DNA of 64,000 bases from Thermogutta terrifontis (GCF_002277955.1 NZ_CP018477.1:4423206-4487205), one strand, 5' to 3'; shown: positions 17,275 through 26,989, counted from the stretch's first letter. A program made the numbers and translations. The notes: a model not told the origin generated them from the sequence alone.

Positions 17275-20200
17275 TCAGGCCGCAGCCGTGCGGGAATTGT
17301 TTCCTGCTCGCGTGGCCACGTCATAGAGGATCGGGATCACAATCTGCGTGAGGACTCCGGATACCAGGATACCACCGACGGTGGCAACCCCCACGCCGAC
17401 ACGAGGCTCCGCTCCAATACCCCGTCCCAGCGCCAGCGGCAGCATGCCGAGAACGGCAGCCAGCGTGATCATCACGATCGGTCGAAAACGATCGCAAGCC
17501 GCCTGGATCATCGCCTGATGACGGGGAACCCCCTGAGCCAGGAGGATATTGAACTGGTCAACAATCAGAATGGCATTATTGACCACAATCCCTGTCATCA
17601 TGACGATGCCCATCACCGCGAAGATATCGAGGCTTTGCCCTGTCAGTCCCAGGGCCCAGAATGTTCCGATCAGCGCCAGCGGCACGGTGACCAAAACGAG
17701 GAAGGTGCGTTTGAATGATTCGATAATCGCCGCCAGCGAGAGGAACACCAGGACGACCGAAATAATGAACGCCTCGAAGAGCCCACCCAATCCTTCCTGC
17801 ATCGTTTCGTAGATTCCACCGAAGTTGTACCGGTAACCCGGCGGCATCTGGACCTGACGGTCAACCTCCTGACTGATAAGCTGGGCGGCCTTGCCCAGTG
17901 GCAGATCAGGCGCCAGTTGGGCCGTTACTTTTGCGATCCGCTGCTTGTCCTTGCGGACGATTTGGATGGGAACCCGACGCTCTTCGACAGTCCCGAGTGT
18001 GGCCAGAATCACAGCATGCCCTTCCGCTCCGGGAAACAGAAAACCGGCCACCTGGTCCTTGCCTTCCTCTTCCTTGAACTTCACGACGATGTCATAATTC
18101 CGGGCGGTCTGGCGGGACTTGAACGTTCCGGCCTTAATGCCTTCCAGATTACCGCGGAGGGTCAATCCCAATCCAACGGCGGGCGATTGAATGTCGGCCA
18201 GGATGGGCCGTCGTGGCCGGATGCGGATTTCCGGCTTGGGATCCCGCACGGACGTATCAGGAGACAGCACGCCGGGGATTTCCCTGGCCACCCGAAGACT
18301 GGCCAGGGCCAGTTGGTCCAGCTCCCGCAGGTCCTGGCCGGAGATTTCCATTTCCACGGGCGTGCTCTGCCCACCAATGAGCGATGCCTGACTGACCACA
18401 ATACGGGCATCTGGAAAATTCTGCAGGCGGTGATTGACGATATCCATCAATTCGTAAATCGTTTGTTTCCGCTCCGTCCGCTGCGAAAACACCAGCAACA
18501 TCTGGCCAAGATAAACGCCCTCGCTGGACTGTCCCAACACCGCTTCCGCCTTGCCAATGGTCGTAAGAATATGTTTCAGCTCGGGAACGTCTTTCAAGCG
18601 ATCCTCGGCTTCCTGAATTTTGGCAGTTGTGGCTGCCAAATCGTAATAAGTCGGGAACTCCAGGCGGACATAGACTTCTCCGCGGTCGGTTTCGGTGAAG
18701 AAGCCCGTCCCCAGTTTCCCGGCCACCCAGAAAGAGTGCACCAGCATACCGACGACGGCCAGCAGAACCAGCGCCCCGACGACGGGATAATGCTCGGTGA
18801 ACCTGAGAAGCTGGCGATAAACGGCAACATTGGCCGCCAGGAAGCGGTCGAACGCCTCGGCAAGACGACGTAGCAGGGAGCGGCGCTGCCCGGTGCGGGG
18901 CTTAAGTATGAGGGAACACAACATGGGTGTCAGCGTGAAGGAAATGAAAAGCGACACCAAGGTGAGAATGAACATTGTCATCGCCAGAGGAGCGATGAAA
19001 AGCCCCACCCGGGTCTTCATCACGGCCAGCGGGAAAAGCACCACCACGTTGGTGACGGCGCTGGCCAGGACCGCAATGAAAACCTCGTTGGCGCCAAGGC
19101 GGGCAGCCTCCTTGGGGTCGCCCAACTCGTCCAGCCGTTTAATGATCGCTTCCAGAACCACGATCGAGTTAGTGACCAGAATCCCCACCGAAAGCCCGAT
19201 CGCGATGAGGGTGGAGGTATTCAGCGTGTAACCGATCGCCTGCATGAAGAACAGGCCGATGATGATCGTCAGCGGCATTGTGATCGAAACGATCAAGAGC
19301 GACCGAATCTCATACAGGAAGAAAAAGAGAATAGCGGCTGTGAGGACAATTCCAATAGCGACGTTTTTCCACGCGTCGGCGTTCATGGCCTCGATGAATG
19401 TGGCATCGTCCGACACCCAGATGAGTTTCATGCCGGCGGGCAGTTCCCGGTTGAGCCGGTCGATCGCTTTTTTCACGGCATTGGCAACGGCCACCGGATT
19501 AGCGTCGGCCTTTTTCACGACCTTAATGGCGATACAGGGTTTATTGTCCAGAGTGGCCCGCTGACGCACCTCCTCAGTCGCCAGAATGGCCCGACCCACG
19601 TCCCGCAGATAGCAGCGGCGGCCTTCCTGATTGGCGATTTCCAGACCATTGAGACCGGCGATCGTCTCATAATCCGCGTCGAACTTCACGGAGTACTCGG
19701 TGCCGCCCTCGCGAATTCGACCAGCCGGGATCGTTTTGACGCCTGACTGCACGGCTTTGACAACGTCCATCGTCGTCAACCCCCGCGCAGCCAGTTTGTC
19801 GCGGTCGAGTTCCAGATGCACTTCCCGCTTGGCACCACCGATGAGCTGAACGTCCGCCACACCCTGAATCACCGTGAGTCGGTCGCGGAGTTCGTTGTCT
19901 GCGTAGTCGTACAGCTCGTCGATCGGCACATCACCAATGAGCGCCATCGTGGCCACGGGCTTGGCGTTGATGTCGAACTTCTGAATGATCGGGTCTTCGA
20001 CATCCTCAGGCAGTTCGGAGCGGATGAGGTCGATTTTTTCGCGGACGTCCGTGGCCGCGATATCCACATCCACACCCATTTCGAATTCCAGGAGCGTCTG
20101 GCATACGTTCTCCATGCAGACGGATGAAACGTGTTTCAGACCTTCGATCGAGGACACAGCATCCTCGATTCGTTTGGCCACGTCGATTTCCAGCTCTTCG

Positions 20201-20367
20201 GGAGAGGCACCTGGATAGACCGTCACCACTGTGATGTACGGGATGTCAATTTTGGGCATCAGCTCCAGGCCCATCTTGCGGAAGGCGTTGAGCCCGAGGA
20301 GCGTCAGCCCAATGATCAAACAGCTTGTGGCGACGGGTCGGCGAACGGCAAAATCGGCAATCGTCAT
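17275..20367 (-). CDS. RND efflux permease (HAE1/AcrB type) with atypical proton-relay residues
   Basis: The product has 1030 residues and the full RND layout of two six-helix halves and two large periplasmic loops. It would export small molecules across both membranes with the adaptor and outer-membrane factor encoded here. The start is ATG with AAGGAGG seven bases upstream, and it overlaps the adaptor stop by four bases. In helix 4 the AcrB pair D407/D408 is replaced by T399/N400 (GILVTNSIVV). In helix 10 K940 is replaced by N930 (GIVVNNAILIV). The energy-coupling network therefore differs from AcrB. The reading frame is intact and conserved elsewhere, so this is not decay. The substrate is unknown. 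Confidence 0.95.
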   Translation of the reverse strand: MTIADFAVRRPVATSCLIIGLTLLGLNAFRKMGLELMPKIDIPYITVVTVYPGASPEELEIDVAKRIEDAVSSIEGLKHVSSVCMENVCQTLLEFEMGVDVDIAATDVREKIDLIRSELPEDVEDPIIQKFDINAKPVATMALIGDVPIDELYDYADNELRDRLTVIQGVADVQLIGGAKREVHLELDRDKLAARGLTTMDVVKAVQSGVKTIPAGRIREGGTEYSVKFDADYETIAGLNGLEIANQEGRRCYLRDVGRAILATEEVRQRATLDNKPCIAIKVVKKADANPVAVANAVKKAIDRLNRELPAGMKLIWVSDDATFIEAMNADAWKNVAIGIVLTAAILFFFLYEIRSLLIVSITMPLTIIIGLFFMQAIGYTLNTSTLIAIGLSVGILVTNSIVVLEAIIKRLDELGDPKEAARLGANEVFIAVLASAVTNVVVLFPLAVMKTRVGLFIAPLAMTMFILTLVSLFISFTLTPMLCSLILKPRTGQRRSLLRRLAEAFDRFLAANVAVYRQLLRFTEHYPVVGALVLLAVVGMLVHSFWVAGKLGTGFFTETDRGEVYVRLEFPTYYDLAATTAKIQEAEDRLKDVPELKHILTTIGKAEAVLGQSSEGVYLGQMLLVFSQRTERKQTIYELMDIVNHRLQNFPDARIVVSQASLIGGQSTPVEMEISGQDLRELDQLALASLRVAREIPGVLSPDTSVRDPKPEIRIRPRRPILADIQSPAVGLGLTLRGNLEGIKAGTFKSRQTARNYDIVVKFKEEEGKDQVAGFLFPGAEGHAVILATLGTVEERRVPIQIVRKDKQRIAKVTAQLAPDLPLGKAAQLISQEVDRQVQMPPGYRYNFGGIYETMQEGLGGLFEAFIISVVLVFLSLAAIIESFKRTFLVLVTVPLALIGTFWALGLTGQSLDIFAVMGIVMMTGIVVNNAILIVDQFNILLAQGVPRHQAMIQAACDRFRPIVMITLAAVLGMLPLALGRGIGAEPRVGVGVATVGGILVSGVLTQIVIPILYDVATRAGNNSRTAAA

Positions 20368-21605
20368 GGGCCTGCCTCCTTGACAACGCGGACCGGTGTT
20401 CCGTCATCCACGAGCGACTGGCCGGTGGTGATGACGGGCACAACGGCCGACAATCCCGAGCGGATCTCACGCCAGCCTTCCGTTTCCCACCCCAATTCGA
20501 CGGGCACCGCCTTGGCCTTTCCTTCCGCCACTACGAAGACAACGTTCCGGCCCCCCCGCTGCTGAACGGCCGGGGCGGGAACACCCAATCCCTGCCGGGA
20601 AGCCAGCACAAGAGTCACTTCTGCCAGGCAGCCGGGCACAACTTCCGGCGGGGGTGATTGGAGGAGCGCCTTCACCTGGAAAGTCCGCAGGCGAGGCTCG
20701 ATAACAGGGCTTTTGAAGCTGACAGGCAATTCGCCCAGGTCACGCCCTGCCGCCCGGACACGCATCTTCGTTTGTCCAACCACCACCTGGTCGTAATATT
20801 CGGAGGGGACGAAGATGCTCACCTCCACGAGCGAAAGATCATCGATACGGAGAACAGGCTCTCCGGCCCCCGCCATTTCGCCCGGCTCTTTCATCCGTCT
20901 CGACACCCGGCCCGACACCGGGGCAATCACGAGTGAATCGGCAAGGTCCTTCTCGGCAATTTTCAGGTTGAGTCGGGCCTGTTCAAGCTGAGCCTTGGCC
21001 AACTCGATGAGCGTCCGCACATGACGGACATCGGCTTCCAACTGCCGCACCTGCGCTGCCTGGTGCTCCACCATCTGACGGGAAACGGCGCTTTGCTGCG
21101 ACAGGTCTCTGTACCGGGCCAGATCGGCCTCGGCCACTTCCTTCGCTACCAGCGTTTTTTCCAAAAGGGCCTCTTTCTCCCGCACCGAGCATTCCGCCAC
21201 CGTCACCTGTTCCTGGGCAATGGCCACTGCCTGCGTCAGTTTCACGGAATCGGTCTGGAAGAGTTTCGTCTTCCCCGCTTCCACCAGGTCACCCTCATCC
21301 ACGAAGATGGCGTCCAGCGTGCCCGGTATCCGGGCGGAAACGAGTGCATAACGCTTGGACAGGATATTTCCCGCCACCTGGACCCGCTGTTCAAACACCA
21401 TGGTGCGCGCGGGTTGGACAATCACCGGCACGGCATTCTGAGCCTCCGAGGCAGCCTGGCGTGTCTCGGAAGACCCGGGCGTTTGGCCGTCCTTTTCCTC
21501 ACCGAACATCCAGCCCGAAAGGACAGCAATCACCACCCCCACCGCGACGACCAGGGCCGCTATCCCCAAACTGATTACGTTTTGCCATATCTTCTGACGA
21601 GTCAT
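20364..21605 (-). CDS. RND efflux periplasmic adaptor (HlyD/AcrA family)
   Basis: The product has 413 residues. An N-terminal membrane anchor (residues 12-33) is followed by a lipoyl-type half (about 70-105) and a long alpha-hairpin of roughly residues 125-215, rich in A, E, Q and L. The second lipoyl half contains VIAPVSGRVSRRMKEPGEMA. Beta-barrel and membrane-proximal domains follow. This protein bridges the inner-membrane permease and outer-membrane channel. AGGAGG lies seven bases before the ATG. The stop overlaps the permease start by four bases, so the two are translationally coupled. The tetR gene lies 161 bases upstream on the same strand. Confidence 0.95.
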   Translation of the reverse strand: MTRQKIWQNVISLGIAALVVAVGVVIAVLSGWMFGEEKDGQTPGSSETRQAASEAQNAVPVIVQPARTMVFEQRVQVAGNILSKRYALVSARIPGTLDAIFVDEGDLVEAGKTKLFQTDSVKLTQAVAIAQEQVTVAECSVREKEALLEKTLVAKEVAEADLARYRDLSQQSAVSRQMVEHQAAQVRQLEADVRHVRTLIELAKAQLEQARLNLKIAEKDLADSLVIAPVSGRVSRRMKEPGEMAGAGEPVLRIDDLSLVEVSIFVPSEYYDQVVVGQTKMRVRAAGRDLGELPVSFKSPVIEPRLRTFQVKALLQSPPPEVVPGCLAEVTLVLASRQGLGVPAPAVQQRGGRNVVFVVAEGKAKAVPVELGWETEGWREIRSGLSAVVPVITTGQSLVDDGTPVRVVKEAGP

Positions 21606-21766
21606 ACCTCATCCTCCTGGATGCCCTCTCTTAAGCGACGCTTCCACTCCCTCCTCCAAATGACGTTTTTTTCATTCGCAAGGGACACCTCATCCTCTGT
21701 CCAAAGGGCGTCTCGCGGTGATCCGCTCCCTTGTCCACAGCGGACAGCCGCCGACGCGAATGCTCC

Positions 21767-22414
21767 TCAACCCACCGGGGCTACCTGATTGCCACCGACA
21801 CCTTTGCTAGGGGCACCAATTCCGTGCACAAAAACGTCCAAGAGTCGTTGAACACTGTCATCAATGGGACGCGTCTCGCCCGTTTCGAGCTGACGCTCGA
21901 TCACGAATTGCAGGGCCCCAATGATCATTTCCGCCACAACCACAGGGTCGAGCGATCGAAAAACGCCCTCTTCCATGCCCTGCTGAAGGATCGCCCGAAA
22001 GCGATCGATCGCCAGGCCGTGCTTGGCCCTTTGCGACGTGAAACAGAGTTCCCGCACGGCTGGATCGCGGAACAAAAAGTCGAACAGAGACCTGTGCTGG
22101 GAAAAATACTCCAGCCACATGCGGACCATGGCTTCAAGCTTCTCCAGAGCGGGAGAGGCTTTCTGGACGATCTCTTCCCCCGCCCGAATGGCCGGTTCGA
22201 TGATTTGCTCGAAAACGTGGGTCACGAGCTCCTGTTTGTTGCGGAAATAGTGGTAAATGCTCCCCTTGGCGACGCCCGCCACCTCGGCCACGCGGTCCAT
22301 GGTCAGCCCTTCATAGCCGTGCTGCTTGAGGACCTCGAGCGCCGCCTGGCTGATACCGTCTTTCATGACCGAGGCGGCGAGTTCGCGACACTTTTCAGTC
22401 AAGCTTGGCGTCAT
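21767..22414 (-). CDS. TetR/AcrR family repressor of the efflux operon
   Basis: The product has 215 residues from the ATG giving MTPSLTEKCRELAASV, which is preceded by AGGGGGGT. The N-terminal helix-turn-helix (about residues 15-62) has the family signature LTMDRVAEVAGVAKGSIYHYF. The larger C-terminal helical domain binds ligand and forms the dimer. It is first in the tetR-adaptor-permease unit and divergent from the outer-membrane factor gene. The promoter upstream overlaps a 16-base palindrome that is a likely operator. The repressor probably controls itself and the pump and is released by a pump substrate. A frame 62 codons longer runs through the operator region and is unlikely. Confidence 0.92.
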   Translation of the reverse strand: MTPSLTEKCRELAASVMKDGISQAALEVLKQHGYEGLTMDRVAEVAGVAKGSIYHYFRNKQELVTHVFEQIIEPAIRAGEEIVQKASPALEKLEAMVRMWLEYFSQHRSLFDFLFRDPAVRELCFTSQRAKHGLAIDRFRAILQQGMEEGVFRSLDPVVVAEMIIGALQFVIERQLETGETRPIDDSVQRLLDVFVHGIGAPSKGVGGNQVAPVG

Positions 22415-22623
22415 ACCCCCCCTAATTGGTGAATCGTCTCTACAGCGTCGATCGGCCAGCACAATTTCCGGTGCAACTTCACATTTCAGGTCTTCAGTCC
22501 GCCAGGATTGCCGGCCGGGATGGCATCCCGTGCAGTCACCTCTTCGCTGGTTCACCGGAAATGACAGTCCTTCGCTTAGACCAATACGCCAGAACCTCAA
22601 CCAGAGTTCGCTTTTCTAAACCA

Positions 22624-22652
22624 ATCGTAGAGAACTTTGACCAATCAGTCAA
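22624..22652 (-). promoter_or_regulatory. Promoter of the tetR-adaptor-permease operon
   Basis: On the minus strand TTGACT and TACGAT are separated by 17 bases. Transcription would begin near 22617, giving a leader of about 200 bases before the tetR start. The -35 lies inside the palindromic operator. Confidence 0.65.
22637..22652. promoter_or_regulatory. Palindromic TetR operator candidate
   Basis: TTGACCAATCAGTCAA is an inverted repeat (TTGAC, six bases, GTCAA) of the size bound by TetR-family dimers. It covers the -35 box and part of the spacer of the tetR promoter, an arrangement that would block RNA polymerase. Confidence 0.7.
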
Positions 22653-22826
22653 CGTCGCAACTTGTCAGTTTTTTCCTAACCGCGCTTCGTGATTTTTCCG
22701 AAGTTATCGAAAGCAGCGCGGAGAACGAAGACTCCGGCCTTGATAACGATTCGGGCTGTAATGAGGAAACTCCGCAGGAAATGTTGACTGCGCGGCTTTT
22801 TTAGCTAGCTTGCCAGGGGGATTTCT

Positions 22827-24746
22827 ATGGGGAACACACAACCCGGAGAATTACAAAGGCACCGAACCTGGAGTCCCGCCAACTCGGCGAGGAGACCACG
22901 GTCAGGGATTGTCGCCCTCGCTTCCCTAACCACCCTCTTGTTGATTGCGGCAGGTGGCTGCTCCACCAGTTTGAGGGATTGGTGGCATAAAGGGTTCAAG
23001 GTCGGGCCCGACTATTGCCCTCCCTCCGCTGAGGTCGGCGAAGCGTGGATCGACAGCAACGATCCGGCGGTAAAGACATCCGGGAACATCGATTACGCGC
23101 ATTGGTGGACGGTCTTCAATGACCCCGTGCTCAATGAACTCGTTTACACAGCCTATCAGGAAAACCTGCCGCTGAAGATCGCCGCGTGGCGGATCATGGA
23201 GGCGAGATACCAACTGGGGGTGGCACGCGGCTATCTCCTCCCACAAGAGCAACAAGCGATCGGCTCTTTCATGCGAAATCAGATGAGCGGGGAAGCGTTC
23301 CCCATGTCCAAGTTTTCCCAGATCCCCGGCTTCAAGATGTCTTACGACGATTGGCTGGGCGGTCTGACGGCTTCCTGGGAACTGGATTTCTGGGGACGGT
23401 ACCGACGGATGATCGAGGCGGCCGAGGCCAACGTCCAGGCGCAGGAGGAAGATTACAACGCGGCCCTCGTCTTGCTGCAAGCGGAGGTGGCTTCCACGTA
23501 CATCCAACTCCGTGAACTGGATGAGCGTCTCGATCTTGCGCGCAAGAACGTCGCTCTTCAGCGGGACACGCTGGCCATCGCCAAGGCTCGATTCGAGCAG
23601 GGCATCGTCAGCCAGCTTGACGTGCACCAGGCCCAGGCGATCCTCTCCAACACCGAGTCAATGATTCCCATGCTGGAGTCGATGCGGCGTGTGGCGGAAA
23701 ACCGCCTGTGCACACTTTTGGGGCAACCTCCGCAGGACCTCGACCCGGTGCTGGGTCCGCCGGGCAAGATTCCCACTGTTCCCCCCGAGGTCGTCGTGGG
23801 AATTCCCGCCGACCTGCTCCGCCGCCGGCCCGATGTGCGGCGTGCCGAACGACTTGCGGCGGCCCAGTGCGCCAAGATCGGTGTAGCGGAGGCCGAGTTC
23901 TATCCCCACATTGCCATCACTGGTCAACTGGCCTGGCAGGCGGAAAACTTCAGCGACCTGTTCGGGTCCAGCGCCTTTACGGGGATGATTGGACCGGGCT
24001 TCCGCTGGAACATTCTCAATTATGGCCGGATTCGCAACAACGTGTTGATGGAGGATGCCCGATTCCGGCAGGCAATTCTCGGTTATCAGGAAACCGTGCT
24101 GCGTGCGGCGGAAGAAGCAGAAGATATGATCACCGCATTCTTGATGGAGCAGCGACGGCTGCGGGCACTGGAGCAGGCTACCCAGGCCACTGCTCAGGCC
24201 TCTCAACTGGCCGTCGCGCAGTATCAACAGGGCCTCATCGACTTCCAACGGGTGATCGACTCGCAGCGGGCGCTGGTCCAGCAGCAGGACGCTCTGGCGG
24301 AGTCGAGAGGGAAAGTGGCGCTCAACCTCATTGGCGTGTACAAGGCATTGGGCGGCGGCTGGGAGATGCGGCGAAATCCCACGGCCGGGGTCATTCTGAC
24401 GCAGTTGCAAACGAAGCAAGGTTCTCAGAGCGGCCAGGCGGTGACTCCCGCGCCCACTCCCGCCGAGGTCCCGCAGTCGGCACCACCGGCTTCTCCATTC
24501 AAACGAGAACCGGAAAACTCGCAACCACAGGCCCCAGCGGCGCCAGCCCAACCGTCAGCAGAGGGGCAGGGGCAACAGGTACCACCAGCCCCCATGCCCG
24601 AGGCGCCGCCGGCCCAGAAGTTACCGCAGGCCCCGGGCAATTTACCGCCGCCGCCAGTTCCCTCCGAATCATCCGCGGAACAAAAACTTTCACTCCCAGT
24701 GTTGCCGGTTCAGGGGGAAGTAGGGGAGATAGGGATTTCCGGTTAA
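22827..24746 (+). CDS. Outer-membrane efflux lipoprotein (NodT/OprM type) with proline-rich tail
   Basis: The product has 639 residues. A signal peptide ends in AAGGC with the lipidated cysteine at residue 45, followed by the family start FKVGPDYCPP. Two OEP repeats form the trimeric channel; typical parts are WWTVFNDPVLNELV, ELDFWGRYRRMIEAAEANVQ and IPADLLRRRPDVRRAE. The core ends near residue 535. About 100 residues rich in P, A, Q and E follow, which is unusual for the family (commonly 450-490 residues) and may reach the peptidoglycan or the adaptor. AGGGGG precedes the ATG. The gene is divergent from the tetR-adaptor-permease unit and completes the tripartite pump. Confidence 0.93.
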   Translation: MGNTQPGELQRHRTWSPANSARRPRSGIVALASLTTLLLIAAGGCSTSLRDWWHKGFKVGPDYCPPSAEVGEAWIDSNDPAVKTSGNIDYAHWWTVFNDPVLNELVYTAYQENLPLKIAAWRIMEARYQLGVARGYLLPQEQQAIGSFMRNQMSGEAFPMSKFSQIPGFKMSYDDWLGGLTASWELDFWGRYRRMIEAAEANVQAQEEDYNAALVLLQAEVASTYIQLRELDERLDLARKNVALQRDTLAIAKARFEQGIVSQLDVHQAQAILSNTESMIPMLESMRRVAENRLCTLLGQPPQDLDPVLGPPGKIPTVPPEVVVGIPADLLRRRPDVRRAERLAAAQCAKIGVAEAEFYPHIAITGQLAWQAENFSDLFGSSAFTGMIGPGFRWNILNYGRIRNNVLMEDARFRQAILGYQETVLRAAEEAEDMITAFLMEQRRLRALEQATQATAQASQLAVAQYQQGLIDFQRVIDSQRALVQQQDALAESRGKVALNLIGVYKALGGGWEMRRNPTAGVILTQLQTKQGSQSGQAVTPAPTPAEVPQSAPPASPFKREPENSQPQAPAAPAQPSAEGQGQQVPPAPMPEAPPAQKLPQAPGNLPPPPVPSESSAEQKLSLPVLPVQGEVGEIGISG

Positions 24747-24756
24747 CGCGGGGAAC

Positions 24757-26859
24757 TCATTCCTCCTCGCGATGTTCGTAATCCTCGGCGCGAATGGTGG
24801 TCACAATCCGACCGTTCTCCAGCCTCCGGATCTGTTCGATCCGGGGGCCTTTTACGTAGAAGCCGTTCTGGGGAAGGAGATATTTCGCATCACCCACGGC
24901 GAGCTCATACGGCTCGCTGCCGAAATTGACCACGACCACGGTACCATCCGAGAACGTTGTTCGCTGAACATCACGGTTTTCGGTAACGAATTCGTGGTTG
25001 AGCATCTCGGTGCCCGCGATGATTTCATGAAGAATGCACGTGTTGCGGTAGGTCCGCAGGAAAACCTCGCGGTGATCCAGCCATGAGCCGCGACGCCGAT
25101 CCGCCCACAAAAGGGGAATGGTGCCGTACAACACGTTGAAGGCATCTTTCTTGGGGGTGATTTCCGGGGCTGCCTGGAGGAGAAAATCGCTCGAATCGCC
25201 CCAGTACCACGTGGTTACCACACAATCGTGGAAGACGAGCTCCCACAGGGGTGCCCGATCGCGATGTCCGATGCCCCATCGTTCATATTCGCTCCACGGC
25301 GGCAGCTTGTTTCCCCAGGGGCTCGTGAATGACTCGTCTTTGCTCTTCGGTGGAATGAGATGTCCGGCCGGCCAGGAAAAGTACGCATTGCAGCTCATCA
25401 TCCCCTCGAAGTAGTCCACGTAGGGCACCGCCCACCAGATTCCGTGCTCGCCTCCCACCACAAGTTTGAGCGAGCGAACATACCGGAGCAGATCCACGCC
25501 ACATTGCCGCTTCTGTGCTCGGGTGAGAAGGTGAGCCGGGTCGTAGCACTCGTAGAGGTCCTCGGCGGTGGTCACATCGATGAATCGCCCCAGAAAAGGA
25601 TATTCAGCCAGAATCTTGGGGATATCTCGCTGTGCTGTGCGTACCCAGAGGGCGGGGCAGCGCTTCATGAACTGGGTCTTCTTGTCGAATGTGAGCCAGG
25701 CCTTCATCCGTTCCCCATTGGCCTGAAGGACCACATTCTGAGGAACGAGATCGTGCGATCGGTCGATTTTATCTTCGCTATCCACGGGCAGGACGTCCGT
25801 GTAGTTGTCGTACTCACTGGTGATGTAGCCGAGTTCGTTCACCTCTCGCATTTGGTCGGGTGGCATACGACCCTGCACAAGAAGCCGCCGGATCCCGGCT
25901 TGCCTGGCCTCCTGCGCAAACTGCAAACTGGCGTTGCCCCACACATCAGGGGCACCGAACAGCCGCTTGAGTTCCGGGTTCGCCTTCACCTTTTCAGAAA
26001 ACGGAACAATCAGACCGAGCTCCTGAGCATATGCTCGGTAGCGTTTGGCCAAGGCCACATAACCGCCTTTATCCACGAAATGCCAGATCAGCTTCCGGGG
26101 ATAGCTGAATTTACCCATACTGGGCGACCAGCCGATCATGGGTACCCAGGCCGACTGATTCTCTTTCTGAACTTTACGAAGTTCCACGTATCCGTCATCG
26201 CTGGTTTCCACGAGAATCATGTAACCGATGCCCGTCTTCAGATCACAGACGCCCACCCAGGGCATGTCCAACCGCGAAGTGTTGAACCATCGTCGGGGAA
26301 GCTGCTCTTCTGCCACGGGATACAGGTGACCATTGCAGTAATCCGCGATGGCGATGGCTCCATGTTCACTTCTGTAAAAAAGTGGCGTCCAAAATCGCTG
26401 GTTGGAAAAAGTCACGTCGCGGTCCGGCATGTCCACCGTCATCATCAGATCGGCAGAGTTTGTCGGGAGCCGTAGGGTCACCGTTCCCGAATAGGGCTTG
26501 TTATCTCTCCAGAACAGGGTCGTTTCGCAGGAAAGTCCATCGTTTCCCACCTTCTGGAAATTTCTCAGCACCTCACGCCGTTTGGAATCCTCGACGACTG
26601 AGCTCCACTTATGCCCCGCCCGTTTGTCGAGCACCTCCCACGCACCTGTTTGCGGTTCAAGCACCACTTTCAGGAGCGCGTTTTCCAGCACCCAGGTGTT
26701 TCCCTCCTGACCCACGTGGGTAGCCGGTCCCTGCTGGCCGGTTTCTCCAGGCTCCAATCCCATGGCGGACGTGGAGAGGGACCAACCCGCTGTCACCAGG
26801 AGGCCCCACATCACGCACAACCAAGCGTGCTGCACACAGCGACTGTAACCGCGACTCAT
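24757..26859 (-). CDS. Secreted glycoside-hydrolase-like protein
   Basis: The product has 700 residues. A signal peptide (VMWGLLVTAGWSLSTSAMG) is followed by a beta-sandwich (about 50-270) of the kind placed before glycosidase barrels, with VLENALLKVVLEPQTGAWEV. The central part (about 290-600) has barrel-like strands: LLVQGRMPP, YITSEYDNYTDV, FIDVTTAEDLYECYDP and GEHGIWWAVPYVDYFEG. Several acidic residues there could be catalytic. A C-terminal beta-domain closes it. It resembles DUF5696/GH101-like hydrolases, but I cannot assign the substrate. GGAGG lies six bases before the ATG. It is the last gene of a three-gene minus-strand unit. Confidence 0.75.
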   Translation of the reverse strand: MSRGYSRCVQHAWLCVMWGLLVTAGWSLSTSAMGLEPGETGQQGPATHVGQEGNTWVLENALLKVVLEPQTGAWEVLDKRAGHKWSSVVEDSKRREVLRNFQKVGNDGLSCETTLFWRDNKPYSGTVTLRLPTNSADLMMTVDMPDRDVTFSNQRFWTPLFYRSEHGAIAIADYCNGHLYPVAEEQLPRRWFNTSRLDMPWVGVCDLKTGIGYMILVETSDDGYVELRKVQKENQSAWVPMIGWSPSMGKFSYPRKLIWHFVDKGGYVALAKRYRAYAQELGLIVPFSEKVKANPELKRLFGAPDVWGNASLQFAQEARQAGIRRLLVQGRMPPDQMREVNELGYITSEYDNYTDVLPVDSEDKIDRSHDLVPQNVVLQANGERMKAWLTFDKKTQFMKRCPALWVRTAQRDIPKILAEYPFLGRFIDVTTAEDLYECYDPAHLLTRAQKRQCGVDLLRYVRSLKLVVGGEHGIWWAVPYVDYFEGMMSCNAYFSWPAGHLIPPKSKDESFTSPWGNKLPPWSEYERWGIGHRDRAPLWELVFHDCVVTTWYWGDSSDFLLQAAPEITPKKDAFNVLYGTIPLLWADRRRGSWLDHREVFLRTYRNTCILHEIIAGTEMLNHEFVTENRDVQRTTFSDGTVVVVNFGSEPYELAVGDAKYLLPQNGFYVKGPRIEQIRRLENGRIVTTIRAEDYEHREEE

Positions 26860-26989
26860 GCGACACCTCCAGAGAAAAACGAGACAGTTTGTTTTTGTTT
26901 CGATGACGCAATCGGCCTTCGGGGCACCCTACCCGCGGCCCTGAACGCGGCAAATCATAGCGAGGACCGAGTCCCTCCGCCAGGAACGC

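Larger units (their letters stand above)
22576..22652. promoter_or_regulatory. Three phased ACCAAT repeats in the tetR-outer membrane factor intergenic region
   Basis: TTAGACCAATACG, CTAAACCAATCG and TTTGACCAATCAG begin their CCAAT at 22581, 22621 and 22641. The spacings of 40 and 20 bases place all three on the same face of the helix. The third is the left half of the palindromic operator. Cooperative binding of TetR dimers is the simplest reading. Confidence 0.6.

Noticed and set aside
17917-18873. Plus-strand frame opposite the RND permease
   Set aside because: Shadow of a well-defined permease gene; no ribosome site or family.
22784-22811. TTGACT with TAGCTT 16 bases downstream as a promoter for the outer-membrane factor
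   Set aside because: The start site would fall on the ribosome binding site, leaving no usable leader.
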